64,000 nucleotides of DNA from Merluccius polli. Its lineage: Eukaryota > Chordata > Actinopteri > Gadiformes > Merlucciidae. The DNA lies in assembly GCA_030340625.1 (NCBI GenBank), contig JAOPHQ010004265.1:435001-499000 (forward strand), in the 5' to 3' direction. Under the pieces are notes generated by a model that saw nothing but the letters and a program-made list of their open reading frames with translations, ran no database searches and was not told where the DNA came from. The position numbers and the translations under genes are program-made. Position 1 is the first letter of the stretch. Every line of letters begins with the position of its first letter. Shown in pieces: positions 31,905 to 43,329 of the stretch.

Positions 31905-32380
31905 CCTAAGGGACTGACGTGAGACGGTATCCAATGAGCTGATATTGATACAACATTAAAGCCACACACCCCCACACACCGCCATATCTGTAATACTGAA
32001 ATCCATTTTCAAAAGGTACATAAATACAAATACTAGAGTCTACATACATGTCCTAGAGGGAGACGGAAAATCAATTACTTTAAGATTACATGCTCATGGG
32101 AGCCCACCATTAAAAACAATATATACACTGTTGATTAACTTCTAGGTTTGCCTCAATGTGTGTGTGTTTTTTTTTGCACGTAGTTTGATGCCTGTGCTTA
32201 ACACTGCAGATCAATTAGGCCTCTCATCCACGATTTGTTTGCACTCTAGCGACAGCTGTCCACAGAGACAAGGAAGGCAGGACGGAAACACGCAAAAGCT
32301 CTTTATGTAAAAACAGTAGGAGGACTGCCATTTGAAAATGTCTAAATCTAGAAATGAATAAATAAATAAATGCGTTGAAG
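31905..32380. other. Intergenic sequence, no gene recognised
   Basis: Mixed AT-rich DNA with CACACACCCCCACACACC at 31965 and an AATAAATAAATAAAT tract near 32357. Confidence 0.5.
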
Positions 32381-32460
32381 TGCGGGCACCGTTTTCATTT
32401 TGCAGCTTGGATCCGGGCCTTGTTATACGGCACTTAGAAGCAGGGGGTGGGTACGTCCAT

Positions 32461-32536
32461 GGCGGTGGGGGGGCTGGGGGTGGGGGGGGAGGGGGCTTGG
32501 GGGTGATGGGAGGTTTGTGTGGGCTGGTCTTGGGGG
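32461..32536 (+). repeat. G-rich tract, potential G-quadruplex
   Basis: At least six runs of four or more G separated by short spacers (GGTGGGGGGGCTGGGGGTGG and onward). It meets the usual G3+N1-7 quadruplex pattern on the plus strand. Confidence 0.85.
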
Positions 32537-32780
32537 AGGTTGAGATGTTTATTCTAATGGAGGCCATAATGAATGCATATAGAGTGAGGCTCTGGCTCTG
32601 ACAGGGGGCTCTGTGCCAGACAGCAGGGTTTAAAAGCAGAGCAGATCCGCCGTAAGCAGCCCTGGGCAGTTGGCACGGCGACTCACGCCGCCACAATCTC
32701 TCCCGGCGCACGCAGAAAACAGCAGCGAGGACCACGCAAGATAACCGCCCCATGAAATCTCTCATCACATGCCTCTGATT
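32537..32780. promoter_or_regulatory. Candidate conserved non-coding element
   Basis: AGATGTTTATTCTAATGGAG, GCCATAATGAATGCATATAG, then GGCACGGCGACTCACGCC. Complex and non-coding. The minus-strand frame spanning 32211-32768 is Pro-rich because it translates the G/C tract. Confidence 0.35.
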
Positions 32781-32799
32781 ACTTCGTCCACAATTTAAT

Positions 32800-33230
32800 G
32801 TTTTTTTTTTAAAGCCTGAACTTCAAACACAACTAAATAAACAATTTCCTATCACCCACCCCCCCCGCCCCGACCCCAGCCCCCCCGCCCTCAACCGCAG
32901 CCACGTACCCCTCTCTACAGTCCCAAACCACACAAACACACACACATGCACACACACATTTCTCTATGGAGCCTGATTATTGAGGATGTCTGCCCAAAAG
33001 TTGTCCTGCTGCTCTGTTGTCTCTTGCTTAAGCCTCTTTGGAAGCGCTAAATTCTAATCAGGTGCTGGAGTCTCACCAAGTATCTAATTGTTTGGCTACA
33101 TCACAGAATAATTTGCAACCCTCTTTTTTATTTTTCCTCAAATGGGGATGTTGTGTGTATAGTTTGTTTTTTCTTCTTTACATTTTGTATGTGCATGTTT
33201 TTTTTTGTATTTATTGATTGTGAATAAGTG
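32800..33230. other. Intergenic sequence with C-rich and T-rich runs
   Basis: C-rich tract at 32853-32890, short CA repeat at 32932-32959, and TCTAATCAGG/TCTAATTG words near 33051 and 33082. No gene. Confidence 0.5.
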
Positions 33231-33239
33231 TATATGTAT

Positions 33240-33352
33240 TTGTGTGAATGCATTTGTGTACGTGTGTGTGAGTGTGTGGGTGTGCGTGAGTGTGTGTGCG
33301 CGTGTGTGTGTGTGTGAATGCGTGCGTACACATGTGAGTGTGTGTGTGCATT
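33240..33352. repeat. GT-rich microsatellite
   Basis: Interrupted GTGTGTGAGTG and GTGCGCGTGTG units. Frames across it are artefacts. Confidence 0.9.
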
Positions 33353-33354
33353 CA

Positions 33355-34085
33355 TGGCTGTGTACTGGGGTGAAGAGTGCTGTGTGTTGTTAAATTATGA
33401 GAACAACTTCCATTTGAATCAAGCGGTGCCTGTCAGTGGCTTCTCAAACTGCAGCGCTGATGAAATTGCTTGTGTGGGTTATTTAAAAGCAGTTGTAATC
33501 CATCTGAAAAGGCTGTGGTTTAATCCATTTAATTTCTTATTCCTCATAGCAATAACATTTAGTAACAAAAATGTTAAAAAAAAAAAAAATGTAACCTGGT
33601 GGTTTAGCAATTATCTTTATTTTACATTATTGTAGTTCAGCCTGGATTAATTGAAGTCTTATCTGAACAGAATGGCAGGTCATTTACCTCAATACACGTG
33701 CGATGTTTCAAATCCTAATGATCAAACTCAATAGTGTACTAATGTGCTACCAAAAGATTATATTTCAAAGCAAGGAAATCATATAGTTATTCTCTGTTAA
33801 GATAACCTTGGTAATTGAGTAAGGCCAGGACATGAGTCCTTTATTTGTTTACTGTCATAACTATGTTGAAAAAATGGAACACGGCAAAAAGAAAATATGA
33901 CATCAATTACATGTATATAAAAAATAATAATTTATACTGTGAGTCAATTAGTGTTATACTGATTTATGTGGCATCCTAAGCTAATTAAGTGGACAGGCAA
34001 GCATGTGTGAAAAAAATAAACAAAGAGCACCTTTCATCCTAATGTTGAACTAGAGGTTATTTATGAGCAATCTCTATCTCCTAAT
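33355..34085. other. AT-rich intergenic sequence
   Basis: A13 run near 33577. GTCAATTAGTGTTATACTG and AAGCTAATTAAGTGGACAGG near 33947-34000 could be regulatory. No gene. Confidence 0.45.
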
Positions 34086-34092
34086 GGATGTG

Positions 34093-34118
34093 CTGGCTAT
34101 AGGCAGTACTATAGCCAG
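34093..34118. repeat. Perfect 10-bp hairpin
   Basis: CTGGCTATAG (34093-34102), loop GCAGTA, CTATAGCCAG (34109-34118). Confidence 0.9.
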
Positions 34119-34245
34119 GCGGTACTAATAATACCAGGGAAGTGCTCTCTGTATCTCTTCTACCTGGCCTATCTGACATTAAATAAATCCACAACACTCT
34201 AGCTGAAGGAAGTAGATGGGGCAGAGGAAGGAGGACAGCAGGCCA

Positions 34246-34460
34246 GCGAGAGAGAGACCTACATGCCTGCAAGAGAGAGAGAGAGAGAGAGAGAGACCTA
34301 CATGCCTGCAAGAGAGAGAGGTCGAGGCCTACAAGCCTGCAAGGGAGGGGGAGAGAGAGAGAGACCTACATGGCTGCAAGAAAGACAGAGAGAGAGATCT
34401 ACATGCCTGTAAGAAAGAGAGAGAGAGAGACCTATGCCTGCAAGAGAGAGAGACCTATGT
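34246..34460 (+). repeat. GA-rich minisatellite with CCTACATGCCTGCAAG core
   Basis: The core CCTACATGCCTGCAAG recurs about six times (near 34258, 34301, 34328, 34364, 34400 and 34430) with point changes, separated by variable (GA)n spacers. The 97-codon frame across it repeats a Cys-Leu-Gln-Glu-Arg motif and is a translation of the repeat. Confidence 0.9.
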
Positions 34461-34548
34461 ATTTAGAGCTTCACTCATGAATACATTCACAAACAATTTT
34501 GTCTTGTAAGTTATTAGCATGTCCTGAAGTGCTATAATGTTATGTATT

Positions 34549-34649
<101 letters not shown>

Positions 34650-34694
34650 ACGTGTGCATGCATGCATGCGTGTGTGTGTGTGTGTGTGTGACAC

Positions 34695-35680
34695 TATTGG
34701 CAGGTTGATTGCTTCTCGTCTGCTGGGTAAAATGCATGAGGGACTGTCCACATATTCAAAGATGAATAGATTTTTTCACATGTGGGTTCACTTCAGAGAA
34801 CCAAAGAAATTACTTGTTTGGACAAAGATGTGAAACTCACTCCCTCACTCACTCACGGCACACACACAAAGCGTATCGGCCATATATCAGAAGAGCCATG
34901 GCTCAGAAGAGGAGAAAATAGCACCATTTAACTTGCTAGGGTTGTTGACAGATCCATAATGAGTGTGTCTCTTTCTCTATGTTAGCCATGATTCCAGTTT
35001 ATTCATATCATAGTAGAGGCTGATTACCAAGACATTGATTCTGGGAAAATATTTCGATTCTCCATCAAAAGAGTCTCAGCAAGCATGTCATCCCCCTGAA
35101 TGCTATATGGTAACGTCCGCCGCTGGGTCTGTTTACCACATAGAAGGTGCCACGGCAGGTAGACTCAGCTGACCACCTACTATCCAAGCAATGTGCTTCA
35201 AAACATACAACAACCATGGGAACAAGTAGAAAATAACATTAAAAAACATAAAACAACCATGGGAGTGGAACATGCCTGCGGTTAGCATCTCAACTTTATG
35301 TTTTTAACAGTGCAAAGGACAAATTGTCTGTGAAGCCCATATTATATCAATATCAAGATACTTACTGCACACAGGTACCTATTTGTCTTTCCATGTACCT
35401 ATATGTGACAACTGTTTAACGAACATCGAAGTACCTTCTATGCTTTCACATTGTGGTAAATATTTTGGTGTACTACATTTTGAACTTCATGGCGGCAAAG
35501 CATTTGGCTTAATAGAGCATGATCATGCTAAGGCACACTGGCAGCATTTACCAAGCATCTTCAGAGAAACAATGGGTGTACATGATTCTTAAAGTGAAAC
35601 ATTCACATCTTAGGCAGAAAGATACCAAAACGCAGGTCTGATATTAAGAAAACAAAGGTGAGTGACCGTCATAGAGACTG
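34695..35680. other. Intergenic sequence with small repeats
   Basis: ACAACCATGGGA occurs twice (about 35210 and 35252) about 40 bp apart. AGCATGATCATGCT (35516-35529) is a perfect 14-bp palindrome. No gene. Confidence 0.5.
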
Positions 35681-35689
35681 CTATGGATT

Positions 35690-35713
35690 GCCATGGCTGA
35701 AACCAGCCATGGC
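35690..35713. repeat. Perfect 10-bp hairpin
   Basis: GCCATGGCTG (35690-35699), loop AAAC, CAGCCATGGC (35704-35713). Confidence 0.9.
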
Positions 35714-36790
35714 TGGAGAGGCCTAGTTATTTTACAATACACTGTGGGGGGAAGTGGACATGTCAAAGAAGGTAAGGCCGATAAAATAATCTACACAATC
35801 AAGAGGATTGACATGGCCGCAGTATCCCACTTCTTGTCTACAGTGGCGACACAAATGCTACAACAATTGGAGAAAGGAAGGGAGCCATCTCTGGGTGCAA
35901 GGAGAATTTATACAAAGGCTTATTTAAAGTGGCAATCTCAAAGATTTCCGTTTCATTCTCTTTGGCGACACCTATGGCTATAAGCAATAATTGCAGGCTT
36001 GTCGCCACCGACACCCAGTTCGTAACATACATAACACTGCAAGTGCAAGGGCTTTCATCAGTGGGCCATAGGCTCAATCACCATAGTGTTACCTTATTCC
36101 ACGATAGTGACTTAACAGACATTTATTTACATGAAAATCTTTGAGATCATTATTTAATTAATGAGTAATAAAGTAAAGAAGATATTATCATTAGTGGTAC
36201 TATTATTAGGAATACATTTTTCCACAACAACCTGACTATTATTTCATCAGCTTTAACATTTATCAAGAGAGATCAAGAATTGTTTAAAATGTGCAGGATT
36301 AATGTGTAATGTTTACAATAATATCTTGGAAACAATTTAATTAAAATTGTGACATCTAGCCGAATAAAAGCAAAACAGAAGTGTCCTCGTCAATTTGCAA
36401 TGGGAAAATAAAACACTCAAAGTTGCAATGTTTTTATTGAAATTCTGACCCTAGTTGTGTAAAGCCGAATGTACAATGTTCCTCTTGTACCACAAATAAT
36501 AATATTATTGATCATATATTGCAATTAAAACGTAATTTCCTTTATCTGAGCGCTACAATAGGATATGATTTGATACCTACTCGCTCATAAGAAGCCATTT
36601 TAACCACCAAACCTCTTCAAAGTGGCAGGAATATCATGATGACATTTCCAAGTCTTTGGACATACCCTACATACCACAGCACATGCAGGCGTGTGCATGC
36701 TCATGCCCTTACACCCCTCAAAGGGCCTTTGGGTCCGTCTCTATGAGTCTAATTTACAGATATCTGCATGAGCTGGGACGGCCTGGGGGC
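35714..36790. other. Intergenic sequence, possible transposon debris
   Basis: 35924-36010 (TTTAAAGTGGCAATCTC, CTCTTTGGCGACACCTATGG) looks like part of a fish miniature transposon, but I found no inverted partner. From 36130 on it is AT-rich. No gene. Confidence 0.35.
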
Positions 36791-36799
36791 CAGCTGTCT

Positions 36800-37110
36800 C
36801 ATGGCATGGGGGGGGGGGGGTGTTGTTGCGTTAGTCTCTTGCAGGACGGGATCTGGGCTTTCAGATAACATCGGCGGCAGGAAGTGGTGAGACGGGCCGT
36901 TTGTTCTCGGTCGGCCATCTCTCACGTTGCACCCCCCCCCCCCCCACCCCTGATTGGGAGGAAAGCTAAAATTGCTTTCACAGGGGCCACGGCTCACTCC
37001 AGCAGTAGCCGATGATAACTAACAATGCCCTGAGGAGCTAGTTAAAGCTGCATCACACACGCGCTGGAAAAGCACTTTAATGTGGCGGCATTAGGAGACT
37101 GTCAGTTGGG
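36800..37110. promoter_or_regulatory. Candidate conserved non-coding element with G/C homopolymers
   Basis: A poly-G run (about 36809-36821) and a poly-C run (about 36931-36944) frame complex sequence. It continues with GGAGGAAAGCTAAAATTGC, GCCGATGATAACTAAC and AGCACTTTAATGTGGCGGC. Inference only. Confidence 0.3.
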
Positions 37111-37119
37111 CTGGTGAGG

Positions 37120-38490
37120 GGGAAAAAAACACTTCAACCCATTGTGAATTTTAAAAACATTTGTTATCCTCGCTTGGAAATGCATTTAACAGGTATTTTG
37201 AAATTACATTTCACATGGTTTTAGGACAAAGCGGAAAAAAAATATTTCACAATAAAAAGCAAGTCTGTGACAACGATACTAAGTGTGGACATGGTGCAGT
37301 CCACTGTTCATGTGTTTACTTTGGTTCAGGTCCTGATTTACAGGGGTCATTTTGTGGTGCTTTGACAGGATTGTCAATGCAATTTCTTTAAGTGCTACAT
37401 ATTACTGGGGCCTTGATTACATTAAAGTATTTTCTACTAATACCAAGTGACTAGAATCAGACAAAGAGTAGGCAAGCTGTCTCAAGAGCTAGCTGGCCAC
37501 TGAGGTCATCTACCTCAGCTTAAATGTATTTTCATAGGGCCATTGTGGCACATATAATATACTGTATTGCCTGTACATATACCCTGAAGAAATAACAGTT
37601 CAGTTTTACATGTTGCATAAATGCCACTAGAAAGCAATTACTCTGGAACATGCAAATTGAAAGTGAGTATTGAGATTACATTTTCATACTGAGTGAAGAC
37701 AATTAACAAATATACTTTTTGCCAGACTGTGCAGAAAAAAAGATTATATTTCACTTTGAATGTGTTGTGTCTTTCCCTCTGCATAAATGACAAGCTCAAA
37801 CCGATGTCCTACTTGGTGGTATCCTTACCATATATATAATGTACACTTCATATTTTCCTGGTGTGCAAGTCAAACCATGAGACACCCTTCCTCTCTAAAT
37901 GCCCTCTCCCCCCATTCTACAATGCACTCTGAGGGTACGAGAAGTGTTCTTATCCATTTAATATATGCTCACAGTGTATCCTATCAAATATAGATTTGAA
38001 TCAATAGCACTCTGGAGTGGCTCGTTAAACTTAAATCAGCTTGGAAGTGGAGCATGCCTGCCTCACAGCTGCTGTCATTAACTATCATCTTGCAGATTAT
38101 TGGAGAAACGTCCTTGTGTGAGGAGACCTCCCACTGTACCTGTGGTCCGGTGCTAGGAACCACACTGGATAGAGCTCTCCCCCCCCCACTGCACTCTCAT
38201 CACTAACAGATGGAGCCTGGAAATGCAATGTTGGAAAATGTAAACATAGACACATAGACTGGGAAGGTGTGTTGGAGGCTACTAGTCACCCCCCCACCCC
38301 CTCAAAAAAAAAGCAACACTTTGGCAATTACGATATGAGGAAACGTTTTGTTTTTCTCTTCTACTGAGCTGTTTACTGAACGATGTCTATTCATGGGAAA
38401 TTGCTTTGGCATGTTTGTTGCTGCATGAAGGGTTAATTTAGTGATTTTGTTCTTCCAAAAGGAAAAGTATTAGTGTGTGAACGGCCGGGT
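37120..38490. other. Intergenic sequence, no gene recognised
   Basis: AT-rich DNA. Short poly-C and poly-A runs occur at 38180, 38289 and 38305. No coding or transposon signature. Confidence 0.5.
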
Positions 38491-38499
38491 GATTGTGAG

Positions 38500-38640
38500 G
38501 AAGAGGGTTAACGGTGACAGCAACCATAATGAGAGCAGTGAAACGTGTGAAGTAATTAGTCAGTCCGCTCTCCAATATTTACCCAGTTAATTATTTGTGA
38601 GTTTTACTCGTGTCTTGCCTTCAGATGGCTGCCTATGTTG
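38500..38640. promoter_or_regulatory. Candidate conserved non-coding element
   Basis: AAGTAATTAGTCAGTCCGC and CAGTTAATTATTTGTGAG sit within complex sequence. Homeodomain-like cores; inference only. Confidence 0.3.
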
Positions 38641-38644
38641 TTTT

Positions 38645-39515
38645 TCTTTCCACACCATTTGTCACTGTCCATCTCTCCTGGGTTCTCGTCCTCCTCACTT
38701 TCTCTTTCTGCTGCCAGGAAGGAGAGTGGCATTTGGGTGAACTGTTGCCACTGGAAGTGGTAAACCGCTGGCCCTGGTTGTGCAAGGTCAACAATGATTA
38801 TTTATTCATTTGTCTGTTTGTCTGCCTTGAGATGGTTGTTGGTGTTGTAGGGGTGGTGGGGGGGGGCACTGGATGGGGAACATACCATGGCTACATTCAC
38901 AGTTTAAGGGCCATGTTCCTCTCTTCAGGTCCATTACGTGTTTTTTCCTATAAACAACCCCTTTATATTTCTCCTAGAACGTACCCAAAACTCATTATCC
39001 ATATTAACTACATTGACAACCACTGAGCTCAAATGTGAATTCATTTTATTTTGCATCTATTACATTTATTACATATTTGATTAAATATATTTACATCATT
39101 TCTCTTTCTGGCATGGCAGCCACATTACTGTGTCCCCTCTGTCTAAGTGTCATTATTAGCACCTCATACCTATGTAGCTCCAAAAATACATATATTATTC
39201 AGTGCATTTCTTTCTGCCTGACAGCTAATATTATTAAATCAGTGGCGAATGTCAGGGAAACATCTGGCCATTCTCAAGTGCAGTGTGCCTAAGAAATCTG
39301 ATGGCTGCAACAAGATCTAGAGAATTGTGCGTGTCGTCACACTGAACCCAACGGCATGAGCCACCTCATTAGATTTTATTGAATACAATACGATAAAAGC
39401 GCATGTTCTGATTTCTGTATAAAAAAAAAAAATGGAGCCCGAAAGCATTTATGAAATACACAGAGGTAGAGAATATCAACAGTGTGGTGACAAAACAAAT
39501 TTCAAACACTTTCCT
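38645..39515. other. Intergenic sequence, no gene recognised
   Basis: A 138-codon plus-strand frame (38610-39026) is hydrophobic in its N-terminal part but shows no known family. I treat it as chance. Poly-A run near 39420. Confidence 0.45.
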
Positions 39516-39520
39516 ATTCA

Positions 39521-39565
39521 AGCCAAGCCAGGCCAAGTTTATTTATATAGTGCCCTCGCAGTGTG
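39521..39565 (+). repeat. Teleost dispersed repeat fragment
   Basis: GGCCAAGTTTATTTATATAG plus TGCCCTCGCA resembles the widespread fish motif CAAGTTTATTTRTATAGCRC. Only a short fragment is recognisable. Confidence 0.5.
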
Positions 39566-39907
39566 GAAATGAACCACAGCACAACCAGCATGTGGGCACC
39601 TAGAGGGCTAAAAAACAGGCCTGAAGAAAATCAAGATTTCCCATGGCACTGTGGAATTAATACATCATATGTTTGGTGGAAATATTTTCCTTTCCAACTG
39701 TATTGAGGGGGGTTAGGAAGAGTGAACGGTAGAGGGGAGGAGGGTCTGTGTGGTTGAAAGGGAGACAAAACAGTAATTATTTCATTATGGCATGACAGCA
39801 ATAACATTACGGTAGTGCAGTGTGCAATGCCCTTATCTGTGGAACAAATGAGCTCTCTCCCCAGAGAGCAGACTGCAGCGTAGGGCCCAAGTTAGGTTAT
39901 GCATTAC

Positions 39908-39913
39908 TCTCTC

Positions 39914-39949
<36 letters not shown>

Positions 39950-39990
39950 CCCCCCCCCCCCCCCCCCCCCCCCCACCCCACCCCAACCCT
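39908..39990. repeat. (CT)n followed by 26-nt poly-C
   Basis: CT repeats (39908-39948) run into a pure C tract (39949-39974), then CCCCA units. Confidence 0.95.
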
Positions 39991-40014
39991 TTCCCTCTCT
40001 CGCCCTCTCTCAGC

Positions 40015-40390
40015 TATCTTTGTATTATTCACAACAACAGCACATGCAATTATTTTGAAAATAAATTTAGCATGGATAGAAAAAAAGAATCGGGCCTCTT
40101 GGGTGACGCAAATGACTTCCTTGTTTTTATTGAGAAGACAAGGTGTTTATTAGGGGCCTTGCTGCCTTATTGCAGGAGGTTTCTGAGTTTGAGTAATTGT
40201 CCAATTAGGTGTAATTTCTGGATTGGTGCTAACCCAGGCGATTGTGCTGTAAGAGGAGGACTACCACCGGGACACACATTAATGAATCCCACGGAGACCC
40301 CGTCTACCTTAAAGAAACACAGAGTGTGTCTGCCTCTGGTTCGCCTTCCCAAATCTTTTTAACGAGGCATTATAACTGGGATTTACAATT
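40015..40390. promoter_or_regulatory. Candidate conserved non-coding element
   Basis: Long complex block: CATGCAATTATTTTGAAAAT, GTTTATTAGGGGCC, GAGTAATTGTCCAATTAGG, CACACATTAATGAATCCC. One of the most enhancer-like blocks in the window by motif density. The 180-codon frame overlapping it continues out of the CT/C repeat and has no domain. Confidence 0.42.
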
Positions 40391-40409
40391 GAGACAACTC
40401 TCTACTTCT

Positions 40410-40417
<8 letters not shown>

Positions 40418-40450
<33 letters not shown>

Positions 40451-40455
40451 CCTCC
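40418..40455. repeat. (CT)n microsatellite
   Basis: A CT run with one TTT interruption, followed at 40478-40503 by two copies of TTTCTCTCAGGCTTG. Confidence 0.95.
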
Positions 40456-40663
40456 CCCACGCTTCGGTGTGTTTCTCTCAGGCTTGTTTCTCTCAGGCTT
40501 GTTTGCAAAAAATAATTCATCATTCATGTTATTTCAGTTCTCAGAGCAATTGCCTCTTATTCAAATAGAAAGGTTACCTTAATTGTTATGTAGCTCAGCT
40601 GTTTATGCTCTGGCATAAAAATGCATGTGTTCTGCTCCACGGAAAGGTCACTTATTACAACCC

Positions 40664-40667
<4 letters not shown>

Positions 40668-40725
<58 letters not shown>
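40668..40725. repeat. (TA)n microsatellite
   Basis: A pure TA/AT tract of about 58 bp followed by CACACACGCG. Frames across it read as Tyr-Ile repeats. Confidence 0.97.
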
Positions 40726-40733
<8 letters not shown>

Positions 40734-41020
40734 CGAGTTTGTGCATATGTGTGTGTGTTGGCCAGTTCACACAGGGCGATGGAACAAGGTGTCAGGAGAA
40801 GGCCCAGGAGGATTAGTCCTGCATCTACCTATCTGATGTGTGGTCATGCCTCTCTATCTCACTCTGTCTCTCTCTCTCATTATCTACCCATCCGTCCATC
40901 CGTCTATCCGTTGTGTTTTTCCACCTCTGGTTTCGTCCAAGTTCGTTTGGTGTGGGCTCTTTGGAACGCAGCTTGGATCTAACAATGACTGGCAACCACC
41001 TAACATTACATGAAGCTGGG

Positions 41021-41024
<4 letters not shown>

Positions 41025-41079
<55 letters not shown>
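41025..41079. repeat. (GA)n microsatellite
   Basis: A pure GA run of about 27 units. Confidence 0.97.
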
Positions 41080-41082
<3 letters not shown>

Positions 41083-41394
41083 AACATACTCACAGAGAGA
41101 AAAGGAGAGGCTGACCTATAACGGACAAGTTGAGCACATAGTATAAATAAGAGACAAAGTTGAGTTTCTGTAACTCTCAGAACAATACCCCTCTGAGTTT
41201 ACATGGCTTGTCGCGAGGCACGAGCCGGGTGGACGACGCGTCATCCCACTCACTCCTGACCAAAAACAGCGAAGAAGAAAAAAGAACATTCAATGCATCA
41301 TCGTCATGAGAAGGAGCCTAAAGCTGCTGTCTAGTTTAGGTTCATGCCAAGGTTGTACGTCAACCCCGCTCTCCCCCCACCATGCTCCTCACTC

Positions 41395-41411
41395 TCTCAC
41401 CCCCCCCCCCC
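41395..41411. repeat. C-rich run
   Basis: Poly-C follows CTCTCAC, within a pyrimidine-rich segment of about 41350-41520. Confidence 0.85.
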
Positions 41412-41607
41412 TCACCCCTTTTCTTTCCTTCTCACTGCCCCATCCCTTTCTCACATTAGAACCTCTCACACCGACACCACCAGTGACACATCCCCACAGC
41501 CCCTCATCTTCACACTAAACCGTGTCCTTCTCTCAGGCTTACGCCGCAACACTGCCTCCCAAATAAGCCATTTAGAAAAATAAATAAAGAAAGGAAAGGA
41601 GGAGGAG

Positions 41608-41832
41608 AACGCCACGAGGATCCGGAGCCACCGCGCTTTTCTCTCTGTGAACCGAGAGAGCGCCAGACTCGTCCCTCTCTGATACGGCCCGGCGTCGCTC
41701 TGAAGAGGCTGCGGGTTTCAAAACAAGAATCACGTTCCCTGATCCGGCTACACACGGAGCCGTTGGGGAAGGCGCTTCCCGCTAAGACTCTTTGTGACGG
41801 TGACGATCGTGGGAGACGGGCTCAAATTCTCT
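41608..41832. promoter_or_regulatory. Isolated CpG-rich patch, candidate CpG island
   Basis: About 23 CpG dinucleotides fall in roughly 220 bp (CCACCGCGC, CCGGCGTCGC, GACGGTGACGATCG), against very few in neighbouring kilobases. It is not part of a recognised transposon. Such a patch can mark a promoter or an enhancer hub. No TATA box, exon or conserved frame is evident, so an unannotated transcript start is only a possibility. Confidence 0.35.
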
Positions 41833-41834
41833 CG

Positions 41835-42490
41835 ATGAATATGGATGTATGCGTTTGTGCGAAAAAAAAATGTTTGTTTAAAAAGGAAGACAGAACCCTC
41901 TTAGCAGGGTACGCTCTCTAACAATGCAAGAGATGGATTATTTATAGCTGATGTGTGGGCTTGGACTGTCGGTTCATACTGTCTTAAAAAGGATTATCTG
42001 CTTCACCTAGGTCTAATTTCAATTTGAATAGGTGTGAATTTATTTTGAGCTCAATATCCCATAGAAAATACATTTCCCTATAATCCAATTCCACCTCCTT
42101 CGTGTAAAAATATGATGAAATAAAAATCTCATTATATTGTCCTGTTTTATGTTGCCTTGTCCCATCGTAAGCAATCTTTTCAATACAATATCAGATTGTT
42201 TACCCGCCGTCTTAAGCAATATTTCTTACATTTCATCAAATTCACGTAGAGGAATTCATCTGTGAGATCATTTATTTTGAATGTACCTTAACCTTGTATC
42301 TCATTACGCTTTACTGCGCAACAGTGGATGAACTATGACTGACTGTGGTGTTGTGAGGATTCATAGCATTGTGTTCTCTCATCATAATAAATATTCCCGT
42401 TAGAAAATCACCTCCATTCCCGAGGCTTGACGTTATGCTCGGAGAGCGTTACTGTTTTTTTGTCACATTTTTTTTGTGGTTGCATGCTGC
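41835..42490. other. AT-rich intergenic sequence, possibly regulatory
   Basis: CTCATTATATTGTCC, GTCTAATTTCAATTTGAAT and similar. Complex sequence without repeats. No gene. Confidence 0.4.
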
Positions 42491-42499
42491 TGTTGTGTT

Positions 42500-42880
42500 G
42501 GGATAATCAGACGCCGCGCCCTGCTGACTGTCTCCATTAACGCCAGAGGGCCACAAGTCCTGGCGACACAAAGGCCTGTTTGCCTTTAAGCACACTTCAC
42601 TTAGCAAGGTACACCTCCTGGGGCCTCCCCCCTACATCCTCCCGCTCCATGTCCAACATTACCAGCACCACTGTCACTAGCACTCATCTCCGCTCTAAGG
42701 CCTAATGGTAAAGATCACGATCAATTCTCACAAGTTCTCTCAAGTTCATTGGAGCACGCTCCCTCATTACGCACAAAACCATTCACACTGATTGATCCGC
42801 CATGAGTGGATGGTATTGATAAATAATTAAAAAGCTCTCAGTTTAATTTGGGGGTAAGTAGCAGATAGGGAGTGGTGCCG
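42500..42880. promoter_or_regulatory. Candidate conserved non-coding element
   Basis: CTCCATTAACGCCAGAGGGC, GTAAAGATCACGATCAATTC, ACACTGATTGATCCGCC, GATAAATAATTAAAAAGC. PBX/MEIS-like TGATTGAT and homeodomain motifs are clear. Inference only. Confidence 0.4.
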
Positions 42881-43292
42881 GTGGGGGAGGGCTTGCTGTA
42901 ATGAGGACCGGCCCCCCTGCTGTGGCATGCCTAGGAACCGCTCCCGCTCTGCTCCCCACTTTGTCCCAGTAGACACATCACCAGCTGGGTATGTCTGCCA
43001 TATTCACCAAAAATCAATGGAATCTGGCTTGAAAGAAAATCAATAAGATTTGTCCATTTATGCTTCAGAGTGTAGGAAAGGGTCCTTCGCCGGCCCAAGG
43101 ACTGCTAAACCAACACAAGAGATAGGATTTGTTTTGTGGGTGGGGGTGGTCTGGGTGGTGGTTCCCTCTGTCTGCCCTTGTTTGTTATATAGAATGTTAA
43201 CAAAATGTAATTTAATATTGACCCAATCAGGTGAGCTTTTGGAGAAAATAACATTATTTGAAATGTACCCTGAATGATGTGGGAAGGAAATA

Positions 43293-43329
43293 TATTATGC
43301 TACGCAAATGGCATTTGCGTAGCATAATA
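43293..43329. repeat. Perfect 37-bp palindrome
   Basis: TATTATGCTACGCAAATG (43293-43310), a single central G, then its exact reverse complement CATTTGCGTAGCATAATA (43312-43329). There is effectively no loop, so it could form a cruciform. It sits in otherwise ordinary AT-rich DNA. Confidence 0.95.

Noticed and set aside
34216..34509. Repeated Cys-Leu-Gln-Glu-Arg protein-like frame
   Set aside because: Directly explained by the GA minisatellite.
38610..39026. 138-codon frame with hydrophobic start, considered as a membrane protein
   Set aside because: No conserved motif, runs through a poly-G tract, and flanking sequence shows no exon boundaries.
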